Shown one piece after another: positions 23,601 to 34,640 of a stretch of DNA of 64,000 nucleotides (its first letter is position 1; each line of letters begins with the position of its first letter). Source of the DNA: Eumeta japonica (lineage: Eukaryota; Arthropoda; Insecta; Lepidoptera; Psychidae); the NCBI GenBank assembly GCA_005406025.1, contig BGZK01000101.1:248001-312000 (forward strand), written 5' to 3'. Made by a program: the position numbers and the translations under genes. Under the pieces are notes generated by a model, which did no database searches, was not told the origin of the DNA, and saw nothing but the letters and a program-made list of their open reading frames with translations.

Positions 23601-24179
23601 AACTGCCAATTGTAAAGTTACAACAACGTATTTTGACGTATTTAGTTTTTTACTTTAGAAGCTAACAGTTAACATTTCAAATAATGTTTGGAAATACATC
23701 GCTGTTAGTTTTTTTTAAACTTTTTTTTTACTTAATGTTATGTACATTATTAGCCTGTGAGTCAATTTCGAGAGTTTAATTCTTATGAATTAAATTTCTT
23801 ATGAATAGCGGTCATTGAAGCATTACGTAAGCATCAAAGAAGGAAGCGTTTAGTCTTTTAACATATTTTTGATGGCATAGGCTGAAGGTGCGGTTACAAA
23901 TTGCACTAATTCTTTTAACCAAATACTCGAATGGCCCCACAAGTAGAAGATGCAAATACCTCTGGTCACTGATTACCATCTTTCTATATGTGTTCGATTA
24001 CAACATAACTGGTATCAAATTTTACAACGTTAATATCCAAATCTCGAAACTAAAAAAAATAACCTAAATCTGAGAACAGGCGAATGGATCTACAACATAT
24101 ACAAAATATGTCTACGCAGATAAAAACATGTTCAAACAACCGACATGCCTTCGATTGACCTACATAGATTTCGGCCTGG
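20601..24179. other. AT-rich DNA, one weak LINE-like trace
   Basis: Mostly featureless. At about 20930-21175 the plus strand gives STEDERKLADETN and CQDRTAYKSVISAHPSRKQA-like text, which vaguely resembles the last residues of a LINE ORF2; it is too short to assign. A 13-bp perfect inverted repeat (aatatttaggttg, 7-base loop, complement) is at 21336-21368. Poly-T runs occur near 22040, 22880 and 23710. Confidence 0.35.
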
Positions 24180-24665
24180 TTAACATTATGCACTCGCGAC
24201 GTAGCCGCTGTGTATGGCAGCCGGCAGCGTGTCGGTGACATAAATCACCCTAACACGCCTTTCACACGTCCCGTGCGCCCGTCGCCGAGGCGGTCCGCCC
24301 GCGCTTCGTGATATTTATGTTTCAACAAGTATTTCGGCGAATCGAATACAACCTTTGTGTAAACATACCTGAATAGCTTAGACGACGCTCACGCCCCCGC
24401 GTGTAGGAGTTGCCAACATAGCAGAAGTCCTAGAATTCTTAGAGGTGACGGCCTCTTCTCGTAGCCGAAAACGCGGTTAATCCCGAGAATTTAAAATGTG
24501 TGCGACGTCGTCACCCCGAGCTTTTAGCTCGGAACGTATAGTCGACGTGGTGAGACATAAGCTTACTTCTAAATGTTGTCGCTAGGTGACGACGATGGGC
24601 TGTAACTAATTAGTGTGGAAAGAACGCAAGTTATAAAAGCGAGCTGCGACGCGAGTTGACGTGAC
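24180..24665. other. GC-rich island 3, candidate regulatory DNA
   Basis: Nearly 500 bp with clearly raised GC and CpG. It holds cggtgacataaatcaccc, a nearly palindromic word, and gtgatatttatgtttc (Cad/Abd-B-type TTTATG). It also holds a small hairpin ccgagc-tttta-gctcgg at about 24512-24528, and taactaattagtg near 24604. No coding frame. The sharp edges against AT-rich flanks make a conserved non-coding element plausible. Confidence 0.4.
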
Positions 24666-25199
24666 GTATACACGAATGGATGCTTGACTTGTAAACATTG
24701 CATTGCATTTCACGGGTCTTGATGTGCATAATTTTGCATGGAAATGTTATAATTACATTTTCAAAATATAATGCTGGGCGGGAAAAAAAGAACACATAAT
24801 TTTTTACAGTAATTGCTTTGTGAAAAGGCCACTGAAATTAGCAGATACAAAAAAGCATTTACTTTGTGACTCATTGGGTAGCCTGCTTCCTACTTTCCGA
24901 AGCCCTAGTGCTCATAGCCCTTAAATAAAATCGGAATGAAGTACTTGTAATTACACTCAGCGTGTTCCTTTAAAAAATGTTATCGCGTATTACACGTTAT
25001 TTTAATGCGTCACTAGCGTCAACATGTCATGGCTTACGTATATTACACTTTAACAACGAAATATAAGGTCGAGGAGAAAATTTTGTATTCTATTGTAAGT
25101 ATAAATTTAATATAATTTATCATCATATTTTATTTACATTAATTTATAATATATATTAGATTGTTAGAAGAATTTATTTCATATTTTATAAGTAAAAAA
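24666..25199. other. AT-rich unassigned DNA
   Basis: No coding signal or repeat recognised. Confidence 0.5.
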
Positions 25200-25890
25200 T
25201 TGCAGTAAAATCTATTTGTTAGTCTATCGGGCTAGTTTTCATAAAATTTAATATATTACATTTAAATAAAGAAAAATAACAAGTAAAAACGGTGTACCGC
25301 CATTTTCGTATCGTTTTTTTGTTCACCAAAATGAGTTAATCTAAGTTAGAAATTCGACAGTTTTAGAAATTTTATTACAAAAAAGGGAAAAATGCGACAC
25401 AAGCCGCGAAAAAAAATTTGTGACATTTATAAACCTAATGCAGTATCGGTAAGAGTAGCACAAAACTGGTTCAAGCTTTTTTCAAATGGGCCAAAACCGT
25501 TTTGTGGTCAATTCCCTAATTTTCAACTACTTTGTGAGGCCTAATATGCCGATCTTGGCCTACTCTTTCGAAAATGGCATCGACCTTATCCGTAACAGGT
25601 CGACCAGAGCGTGGTTCACCTTTGACATCAAAATCATAGGATTGGAAACTCTAGAACCAGTTTTGTGCTACTATTACCGACACTGCATTAGGTCCATAAA
25701 CGTTAAAATACGTTTTTTTTCCCTTTTTTGTAATAAAACTTCAAAATGTTTCGATTTCCCACATTAGATTAACACATTTTGGTGGACGGAAAAAGAATAG
25801 AAATTTTTTTATTTTTTTATTGACATCTATTTAATGTTATCAAACCTAATCAGATGCTAACAGAACGACCAAAAGGAAATTACTGCAAGT
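25200..25890. mobile_element. Two mariner 5' halves in inverted (head-to-head) arrangement
   Basis: Plus strand, 25331-25487: a mariner transposase N-terminus in broken frames (ATQAAKK, YKPNAVSVRVAQNWFKLF). It breaks off where the next conserved block should begin. Minus strand, about 25785 down to 25486: the same N-terminus (YGPNAVSVIVAQNWF), here continuing through DVKGEPRSGRPVTDKVD, GQDRHIRPHKVVEN and GIDHKTVL. The two outer ends are also similar: ttgcagtaa at 25200 and ttactgcaa at about 25880. The unit is therefore a large, imperfect inverted repeat made from two copies of one end. The transposase would be non-functional. Confidence 0.75.
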
Positions 25891-26599
25891 TTATTCTTTA
25901 AAACACTTTTTCCCCGACCTACTATTTCATACATTTAATGTAAACGAAGACCAGATTTATATTTCATGTGGGTATCACGTCATCACACCGAGTTAGGTAT
26001 AGGTACAAAAATAAGGAAAAAATTTTTTAGCGTAAATAAACTACGAGAAAATCGCTGTAAATGAAAGAAAATCAGGTACGAGATTCCATGTCTAACTTGT
26101 TTGACAGTACGAAAACTTGAGTAAACGCCTGAAATGCTTAGCTGCCAGTTTCACATTAAGACAGCACTCGACTTGCGAAGAACTTCTCTCCGAAAATAGG
26201 GACGTAAATCTTGTTTGTTTGTTTCGTCGAGTTCTTTGTTTTTGTTACGCGATAATTTATTTATTGGCAATATTAATTAATAGACCTCGTCCGATTAATA
26301 TTGTATCCGTAAGAAAGGGAAGGTCTAAACCTAAAGCGAGGAGTTGATGGGCGGTAGTTGACAAGAGAATAAAATAAAAAAAGGCATTTATTATTTGTGG
26401 TTTGTGTTATAATTCAAAGATTAATTCACATTTCAAGGAGAGTGACACTATACACGTAACCGAAATATGGTCAGCATTCCATCGATTCGGCATCATGAAG
26501 CATCTATGTCTTCGATTAAATAAATGTTTATCGGTCAACATTAACATTAATTTACAATATTTCACTGCTTCAAAATGATTTTTCCAAAAGCGTTTTCGA
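25891..26599. other. AT-rich unassigned DNA
   Basis: A 76-codon open frame at 26117-26347 has no recognisable domain and no supporting features; I do not call it a gene. Confidence 0.4.
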
Positions 26600-26880
26600 C
26601 TCGATTTCGGGTAATCGTCTCAGGTTTTAAGCCGATAATGAAAGGGAAAATGGGGGCAGGTGTCGAGAAAGCGAATGGAAATTAAGACTTTAAGAGTACA
26701 TCATGAGTGAACGGTAGGGAGCGGGACCGGGAGTCAGAATTGACAAAGACGACTGAAACCAATACGTGGAACTCGAACGAACGGTCGATAACACGACAGG
26801 GACACGGGATTTCGAGGAGAAAGGGCAAAGGGTGTACAAGGTCAAAGCGGGCGGGCTAGTGGCTGATAATAAAATAAATA
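26600..26880. repeat. Degenerate purine-rich repeat, complement of the 16.4-kb type
   Basis: Loose repeats of gggaccggga, acacgggatttcgag and gaacggtcgataac words, corresponding to the complementary strand of the 16390-16775 repeat. No exact period. Confidence 0.45.
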
Positions 26881-29339
26881 TAAAACAATTTTTACTACTA
26901 AATAAATGCTGATTTATGTTTAAGAATCGTTTATTGTTTTGAAGACGAAGAATATTTTTATATTAATGTAACGGTACCCCATAAATGCAAAAATTTAATT
27001 CGTAAAATAAAGCATAAATCGAAAATTATTTCATCAGAAATACGCTACAATACAATAATAAATAAACAACTCAGATAAAAGATGTAAGTAAAACAAAAAA
27101 CATAATGAAAAAAATATTGAAAATTTGTTACAAATAATTAAAAATTTACCGCCCCGGACTTTCTTTAATTCGAAAGTTGTTCTAGCAGCATTGGCGTGTT
27201 GGATAGCTAAAAATAGAATAGGTAAGTCTTAGAAATAAGATCGGTCTCTTTGAGATATTAAATAAAATAGATCTCAAGTGCATTGAAATTTTTAACAAAC
27301 GTCAATACTCATAAACTGCAAACTCATCGTACATTCAAATCGACTCGACAATGTGAATGTGGTTCTGGATAGGTATCATCGTTCGTAATCGCTAGTCAAG
27401 GCATCTAAATAGGTCGAAATGTAGGTATAACCAACGCACGTCTAACTCTCACGCTAGTGGTCAGTGTGGTGCTAAAGAAGTCCTATGAATCCATCCGTGA
27501 GGTATTTTTATCTGTCAGTTAAGTAAAATTGACATTCAATGACTATCTTTGAAACACACATTCGTTTTGTAAACAAATAAAACTGAACTTCTATTAGGAT
27601 ATTCAGTATAAATAAGTAGAGGTTCATCTTGTGTCATCCTCTTCAGTAATATCGACCTTAGCTAATATCGTGTCGTATCGTAACATCGTAAGAATCGGTT
27701 ACAGCTTTGGTGATTGCATATTAGGCCCAATTAAAATGTTAAATTAATTGGTTCTAACGTACGCTTAGCAGTGCATTCTTAATGGGAATTTTATAAAACA
27801 TTGCATGTCATCAAATAATATGATATGCTACTGTTCTTATAGAAATAAATCGCATTAAGTTCTTACATAGAAAGCTAATGCAAAAACTGTCTATGGATTT
27901 CTTTTTTTCTTTTTAACTTTAAATTATCATCTCTCAACAGCCGTTTTGCGTGTGCGCCGTTGTAATCTCTTTGGCTATTGTACAACGAATGCTTGAAATA
28001 AATTCAAATCTATCGACATTGGCTCTCATTCCATAACAAGCTTAACGGCGACTCAAAAGGTCACACGTGCCCTGATAATTGACAAGGTGACTGCGAAGTA
28101 CGAAACGGGGCCAGTTCTCGCCGCTCAACTGTTAGCGATACTCGCTCGTGGCGAACGATACCGATAAGAAATAGATTTTCACAAGTAATCACACTTCAAC
28201 GCTCAAAAAGAAAAGCTACAAATAGAATAAGCAAAAAAATAGAACATACATCGAATTTCTGCGTAGTCATGAAGTTAATATCCACCACAAAATTTATTAT
28301 TACATTCTAAGCAAGGAAATTAAAAGAAGAAAGCAGTCACGGGACGTCTAGCAAAGGAATATGGTGTAAAATAAATAAGAATGTAGGGTTTATTAATAAA
28401 ATAAATACATTTTTATTATTATAATAATATGTACACAACATAAATATAAGATTAACGGAGGAGTAACGAAATATACACAGTAATACATTTGCCACGCACA
28501 CACAATAAAGAGCAGTAACAGAATCGGCTCACTCGACGGCTTAAGGGGCGTCATGCCGTTTGCCGTCACGGTCATCGTTGAGGTTTACCATTAGATGTTT
28601 TACATCAAAAAAGAGAATAAACATGAGGGCATAAATACACAAACTTAACACAAGTGTTTACATCAATGTAAGCTCTTTTAATGATGCAATAAATAAAACA
28701 GTCTGTTCTGCGAAAGCTATCTCTATCGGCAGATTATGAAAAAAAAAACAAATTAATTTCTCGCTGGCTGTTAATTTCCTTCGGTCGCTCACCGCTTTTT
28801 TATAACGAAGGTTTTAATTCATGAATTCAATAATATTATAATTTTATGTAAAACGTTTTTTACCCGGAAATTGAATATTTTTGCCCATTATAGAGATATT
28901 TATCAAGGTAGCTTTGATCGGACGATCTATCAAGTACTTACTATTACATTTTTGCAATGATTTTCAAAGATGCACTCAATTATAAATATTTTTTTAAATA
29001 ATTCAAAATTATCAAGTCTAATTAATTACATTTTTCAAATCATACAATATATAATAAAGGTGCATTATTCATATATCGAGACACCAAAGTTTGTGTTGAA
29101 ATCCATATTGATATTATTATATGAAATTGCCTTTGTCTCTTTGTCTGTTGTGTTTTCAAGCTTGAACAACAGCATCAATTTTGATGAAATAGATTTGATA
29201 CCAGCAAAAAGACATAACCTACTTTTTTTGTTTGTCTACTTGTTCGTTTGTGTGTTTTTTCATAGCTCTACAATAGTCAAACTGATTTTAATTAATTTTA
29301 GTGAACTAATATAGCATACCAGATTGTAATCTAAAAGCT
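26881..29339. other. AT-rich unassigned DNA with small GC patches
   Basis: GC-richer patches at about 28030-28150 (ggggccagttctcgccgctc) and 28520-28580. A frame at 28970-29314 is open for 114 codons but Phe/Ile/Leu/Ser-rich, as expected of random AT-rich DNA. Nothing assignable. Confidence 0.45.
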
Positions 29340-30060
29340 ATTGCTTGTTTCCCTCTCTGCCTGTTTGTCTGCAAGTTTACTTATAACTCGACAATAACTT
29401 AACCGATGTCGATGAAATTTAAAAAACTGATAGAGCTTATTATTACATAGAACATTGGTTACTGTTCATTTTTTGTATGTTTATCTTTATGACTAGAATA
29501 TTAAAATGAAATGTTATTAATTTTAATGTATTTTGCTTGCCATTCTTATTGTATGTTTAGAGATGGAGCGATTTTGGAATGAGTGATAAGGATTGAGAGG
29601 AAAGTGATAGAGTAAGTTATTGTGTGAGAGGGTAAAGTAGAGTGAAAAAGATAGTAAGAGAGAGTGTCAACGATCCGACTGTAATTACATATTCAATAAT
29701 AGGCTTTTGCACTGCTTTTTTGTCAGTCCTATATCCTATTATTGTAGCTTTATAGATGTGATACTTTGTGAGGATGTTTGGTTTGTTAAAATAAATATGC
29801 ATTAAGAATAGACGGCTTTGTGTGAAATTTAACACATGTTAGAATATTTTCTGTATTACATGCATGATATTTTACACCTCCCAATAATACGTTCTTGTGC
29901 AATAACTTACAAGGAACCCGAGTCGATATCAAAAGTGGCACAGATATCGGAATCGAGGGCAATATCGGGACTGGAGAAAAGGGGACGCAGGATTGGACAT
30001 GAGCGAATCAGAGTTGAATGTGAAATTTTAACTTAAATCGAAAACAGACTTAGTATTAGT
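29340..30060. repeat. Dispersed repeat tail, purine-rich tract and degenerate repeat
   Basis: At 29360-29470 the words aaccgatgtcgatgaaattt and actgatagagctta resemble the segment at about 54950-54985 (aatttcatgaaattta, gatagcttat), a tail shared by dispersed repeats. A GA-rich tract follows at 29565-29670 (repeated gagagt, gataag). At 29920-30045, degenerate atcggaatcgag words belong to the same family as 16390-16775. Confidence 0.4.
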
Positions 30061-30598
30061 GTCGATAATAACACAATAACTCGATATAAATAATGCGGAA
30101 TTAGTTACTTTATCCAAGCGATCAGAACCTTGGGTAAAAGGTAGTATATAATATTATCATTCACTCTACTCTTGCCAAAAAAAAACATAAAATAGAAAAG
30201 AAAAAAGATAATATCAAAAGAATGAAATGACCGTTCAACAACATGTTTTACGATGAACGAATGGTTCTGTAAAAGATATAAGGGATGCGATGATAGTAAA
30301 ATAAGCCTACGCACGCATATAAATTGTGTTTAATCCTAACCTATTACGTATCTCGCGTAATAAATCTGCTAGATCGTTTAGCTTCGTTTCGTTTATTTAC
30401 GATTTATTTACATGGTTGATATATTACTGTGTTTCTATACACGTATTAGGTAAATCAATTTCTCCTTTGAGACTAAACCGTGCGTATCTTGTTTCTTTAA
30501 TATATGCGTATATTTTTATTATATTTATATAATCATTTATGATTTCAGTAAGGGTAAATCAAACTATCTAAAAATTGTCTACTTCGTTAAAAACTTCT
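30061..30598. other. AT-rich unassigned DNA
   Basis: No coding signal recognised. Confidence 0.5.
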
Positions 30599-30708
30599 AT
30601 TAGTTTAAATGATTGCCACTGCAATCATTTAAACTAATACACGGGGAAACCAAATTTTTAATGCAATGTAGAGACTCAACCACTGTTGAGTCTCTACATT
30701 GCATTAAA
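30599..30708. repeat. Two adjacent perfect hairpins with identical loops
   Basis: Hairpin 1: an 18-bp arm at 30599-30616 pairs perfectly with 30621-30638 around the loop CACT. Hairpin 2: a 24-bp arm at 30657-30680 pairs perfectly with 30685-30708, again around CACT. The two are separated by 18 bases (acacggggaaaccaaatt). Both centres read CCACTG. The stems are unrelated in sequence to each other. No mobile-element termini flank the pair. Confidence 0.9.
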
Positions 30709-31759
30709 TATTTTGTTTTCGCTGATTGCACTAACAGTTACAGATAAAGGGTTAATGAGAAAATTATGCCATGAACGAAAAATAAAATTAGTTTCATTTC
30801 AAGCAGAACATTGTCTTTGGAGTAAAAGACGTTTTTTATAGGTTAAAAAATTATCATCCTGAAATTATTTTACTCGGCTAATTTCTTTTTATAGAAATTC
30901 TTATAATATTAAAAACGTTAAGTTAACGAGAATCAGAATTCATTATTGCTAAGTAATCAAATTAATTATTTGACTATTCATAAAGAGAACGTAAATTGCA
31001 TGTAATAAATTATTCGAGGATCATTTAGTTATGTATAGAGACTTCTTTCCGAAGTTTTGAGTAGATAATATTAATTAGACTACCTTTTCAAACATACATA
31101 GTAACTAGTGCTTTCAACGACAATAAATATTTTACCGACAAAAAAAGCGCAAAAGAAAACTGTTCAGACTTTCAAATCAGTAACACACACCAATGGAACA
31201 ACAGCTGTATAATCAGTGTATTTGGGTGAATTTATTTCATAAAATAATTAAAACAATAACCTTGTCCATTAATGTTTACGAGGAATGCAACAATTTTCTT
31301 AAGCAAAAATTAATATGAAGTCGACAACTGTATGAGGTTGCTAGTCAAATTAGATAGTTGAAACTGTTTATTAGTTAACTAAAATATGTTTTAACAACAA
31401 TTTCGCAGGTATACATTCACTATGAACTTTTACAATAATAAAGTATTATTATATTAATTTTTATTCATAATCTTTATTGTGTTTAAATTAGAGATGTAAT
31501 CATTTAGGTGTTATTCATTAATTTACATTCTCAAATCGAACACCACCTATGGCTTTACAGTTCATTACTTCCATATATCACTACTTCACAGTAATATTAC
31601 CTCTCCATAAAACACTTATCTAACTGTTTTTTAGTCGTTCATGCCGTAATCTTTTTGGGCTTTTGTATTTTTTTACTTCTGTTCTTATTTGTCATTTTTC
31701 GAAGACCTTTAAAATCATAACGGGATTCCAGACTCATAGAAACTAAGTTAGGTCAATAG
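30709..31759. other. AT-rich unassigned DNA
   Basis: No coding signal. It ends with aatag at 31755-31759, the left target duplication of the solo LTR. Confidence 0.6.
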
Positions 31760-32052
31760 TGTAACGGAGATTCGGCTACAGCCGCGTAAGCCCGCACTTG
31801 GATTTTTCTTTACACGTGGCTTCGGAAAAAGATTTCTTGCGGTGTGGTGGGCAAAATGATGGATTGCATTTTCAAGCGATCAAGACTTTTTTATTACAGA
31901 CAAGCTTCATATGTGGCAGTCAGAGTACAACTGCGACGGATGAACCAATCTCGATGCAATTTTTGGATGGCGCATCCGCCTGCACATTTGAGTTGTATAT
32001 ACTTTAATTGAGAAGGTGTGGCCATGCACTTTGCATTTTTTATGCATTAGCG

Positions 32053-33585
32053 TTTCGTTCGTTCGTGGTTCTTCCTCACCCTTTTTTATTCATGGGTGTG
32101 GGTACGGGACGGAGGACTTATATTTTGGAGATACGACCCCGACGGATCAAGTGGCAATGGTTAGAACCATTGTTTCTGGTATCATGCCGGTGCCGTAGCA
32201 ACATCGCCCGCGGGCGCGCGCGGTCGTCGCGCATGCGCAGCCAGCAGGCGGAGGGGGGGCACCGGCTTGATGGTTAGTACTCGACGAGGATGGGAGGGAG
32301 GCGCAGCCCAAGCTGCACATGCAGCCGACCGCCGGTGGTCGGACGCTGGTGGACGCCGACCGGATCAAGGCGGCACGCATCGGTGACCCGCTAGGCGTAG
32401 ATCTAACCGAGCGCGTCTGACGACCGCTGGTCAGGCTATCCACGCATCCGACGGCAGCAGCCAGGGCGGCACGCGTCAGCGAGCCGCGTCCTTCAACCTC
32501 TTCGTTCTGTCCTCGATCGTGATGTCAATCCGGTGCCTACGCCGAGCCACCCGCGGGCGCGCGCGTCGCCGCGCATGCGCAGCCGCAGGTGGAGGGGGCA
32601 TCCGGCTCGATGGTTGGTACTCGACGAGTGTGGGAGGAAGGCGCAGCTCAAGCTGCACACGCAGCCGACCGCCGGTGGTCGGACGCTGGTGGACGCCGAC
32701 CGGATCAAGGCGGCACGCATCGGTGACCCGCTAGGCGTAGATCTAACCGAGCGCGCCTGCCGACCGCTGATCAGGCTATCCACGCATCCAACGGCAGCAG
32801 CCAGGGCAGTACGTGTCAGCGAGCCGCATCCTTCAACCTCTTCGTTCTGTCCTGTCCTGGGTCGCGATGTCAATCCGGTGCCTACGCCGGGCCATCCGCG
32901 GGCGCGCGCGTAGCCACGCATGCGCTCAACGTCGGGTGGGGGGGGCACCGGGTTGTGACGCGGTGATTGACGAGGGCGGGGGGAGGACCACGCGTCAGTG
33001 AGCCGCTGTCTTCTTCCTCTCGTTCTGGCCCTCGTCCGGGTAGCATTTCCAATCGGCGAGGGCCCCCCGAAGCATCGGTTCACAATTAGAATAATTGTTC
33101 CCACGATGTCCGGGTAGGCGCCCCGACGTCCGCAGCGTGGTAGGCGCGCGGCGCGTCGGACACTTCAGCGTCCGGTAAACCCCGGGGGCGGCCGTACCAG
33201 CGCGATCTGCACGTCCGGGGTGGCCGCGGTGCCGAGCCGCCTGCATTTTAATGAATTTAAAATGCGGCGACATCAGCTTTGGTGCAGTGGCGTTTATCCG
33301 GGATCTCAATAATTGAGGGTAGTCACAAAAATATGCAGGCCGGTCCGGGGCACGGCGCGAAGCACGGCGCACGGCGCGCGTGTTCGGCAGCACACACGCG
33401 CGCAGGATGGCCGGCGTTGGTCCCCGTGGACGTCGGGTGCGACCTCGACGACTTGTGCCGGAAGTGTTTGCGGTGAAATTCTAACTCGCACTCGCGGGAG
33501 ACGTGATGTTCCTGGTGAGCTGGCGTCGGATCCCGCTGCGCCACGACAAGGCGTGCGCTGCGGGCCGCTGCCGGGAGTCAACTCC
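32053..33585 (-). mobile_element. GC-rich 1.5-kb insertion with tandem repeats and 11-bp duplication
   Basis: Flanked by the perfect 11-bp repeats atgcattagcg at 32042-32052 and 33586-33596. Taking out the insert with one repeat restores an LTR alignment of matching length to the 3' LTR near 6000. The insert is very GC-rich, unlike everything around it. Read on the minus strand it ends in acgaacgaacgaaa, like the short repeat tails of target-primed retroelements, so I give it minus orientation. Frames of up to 203 codons exist but are Ala/Arg/Ser/Pro-rich and match no domain I know. It could be a non-autonomous retroelement or a LINE part I do not recognise. Confidence 0.65.
32188..33035. repeat. 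Tandem repeat, ~344-bp unit, about 2.5 copies
   Basis: Units start with cggtgcc at 32188, 32531 and 32876 (periods 343 and 345). Each has cccgcgggcgcgcgcg, gcagccgaccgccggtggtc, gcggcacgcatcggtgaccc and a cgttctgtcctcg-like end. The third unit is internally deleted. A minus-strand frame stays open across two units. Confidence 0.85.
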
Positions 33586-33764
33586 ATGCATTAGCGCCAC
33601 ATGCGCTCGGAACATCGATTCGTGGCCGTACCGTAACGACCACCGCGGTTCTAGGCCTCTGACTGGTCCTCCCCGCCAAGGCACATTTTGGTATGCAATT
33701 AATATGCACATCACATTTAATTCGTATTTACAATTAAATACGACATAATATACATAACTAAATA

Positions 33765-34428
33765 TAAAACAATAATCTCCAAATACTACAGAACCGATTC
33801 TGCAGAATGTCTACTGGCGCGCCTTGGTACGTCAAAAATAGTATACTTCATAGAGATCTCCATCTTCCCACGATCTCGAAACTATTCAAAGAACTATCTA
33901 AGAAATTTTTTGATATGGCAGTCAATCATCCCAATCCGCTATTAGTCTCAGCTGTCTCATACGAAGGCCTATCCGTTTTATACGTAGGTCATGGATTGTT
34001 CTCACAGATCCGCCAGACGATTTCACTGAAGAAGTCGAAAGGCTCATCGAAATAAATGATATGTTAGAAGAATATCTAACAGAACCCCCCAAAAAATGTG
34101 ACCCTCAGTGGTCGTAAACCGGTGCGCTTCCCGCACTTTCCGGCGCCCCAAACTGAGGGACTAATTTATACTGTAGCTCTCACGTGACTTCTATGCCGAG
34201 GAGCCTTAAAAGGCACCCATAGGACACTCACGCGCCGCCCGGCATCTCCATGTCGGTCTGGCCGCGTAAGTTGAAGCCAAAAGAGCTATTCGTTATGGCA
34301 AGGCAACTATAAGCGTTAAGGGGTGTTTAGTCCGTGAGAGTCGGACACACCCGTGTGGCCGACTACACGGACGGCCCATAATGGGTTTTTCCCTCCTCCC
34401 CTTGTACGGGGAGAATTATAAAAAAAAA
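33765..34428 (+). mobile_element. Second Jockey-type LINE copy, 5'-truncated
   Basis: Only the end of ORF2 and the 3' UTR. It reads PWYVKNSILHRDLHLPTISK and NHPNPLLVSAVSYEG from 33822, then, one frame over, LTDPPDDFTEEVERLIEIND to about 34115. The UTR (agtccgtgagagtcggacac, tttttccctcctccccttgt) ends in an A-run at 34421-34428. It is the same family as 6119-9654 and sits antisense within the solo LTR. The left boundary is uncertain by about 15 bp; aaatata near both ends is a possible short target duplication. Confidence 0.82.
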
Positions 34429-34640
34429 TATACGAAAATAGGCAAACATTATGAAATATAAAATTTCTTAAGACTTATCCTTACTCGGGTAATAAAACAA
34501 GACAATTACAATGATTTAATAAAAACACACACAATATACAATAAAATACAAAACAATTCTTAACCTAAGTCCGTTCGTATAAAACAAAATAATATATTAG
34601 TCGTCCAATTTAAGCACTAATAGCGCGGCTGTCCGTAACA

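Larger units (their letters stand above)
31760..34640 (-). mobile_element. BEL/Pao solo LTR with two nested insertions
   Basis: The minus strand matches the LTRs of the element at 311-9840 from TGTTACGGACAGCCGCGC (34640 downward) to the end near 31760 (plus strand TGTAACGGAG). No internal region follows on either side. The five flanking bases, aatag at 31755-31759 and 34641-34645, are identical, so this is a solo LTR left after recombination. It is divided into three parts: 34429-34640, about 33586-33760, and 31760-32052. Between them lie a Jockey-type LINE fragment and a GC-rich insertion. It keeps the 120 bp absent from the 5' LTR at 311. Confidence 0.85.

Noticed and set aside
28970..29314. 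114-codon plus-strand frame
   Set aside because: Ile/Phe/Leu/Ser-rich composition of AT-rich DNA; no domain, no GC change.
32493..33104. 203-codon minus-strand frame in the GC-rich insert
   Set aside because: Open mainly because stop codons are rare in GC-rich DNA; the sequence is Ala/Arg/Ser/Pro-rich and repeats with the 344-bp unit. Kept as part of the insert, not as a gene.
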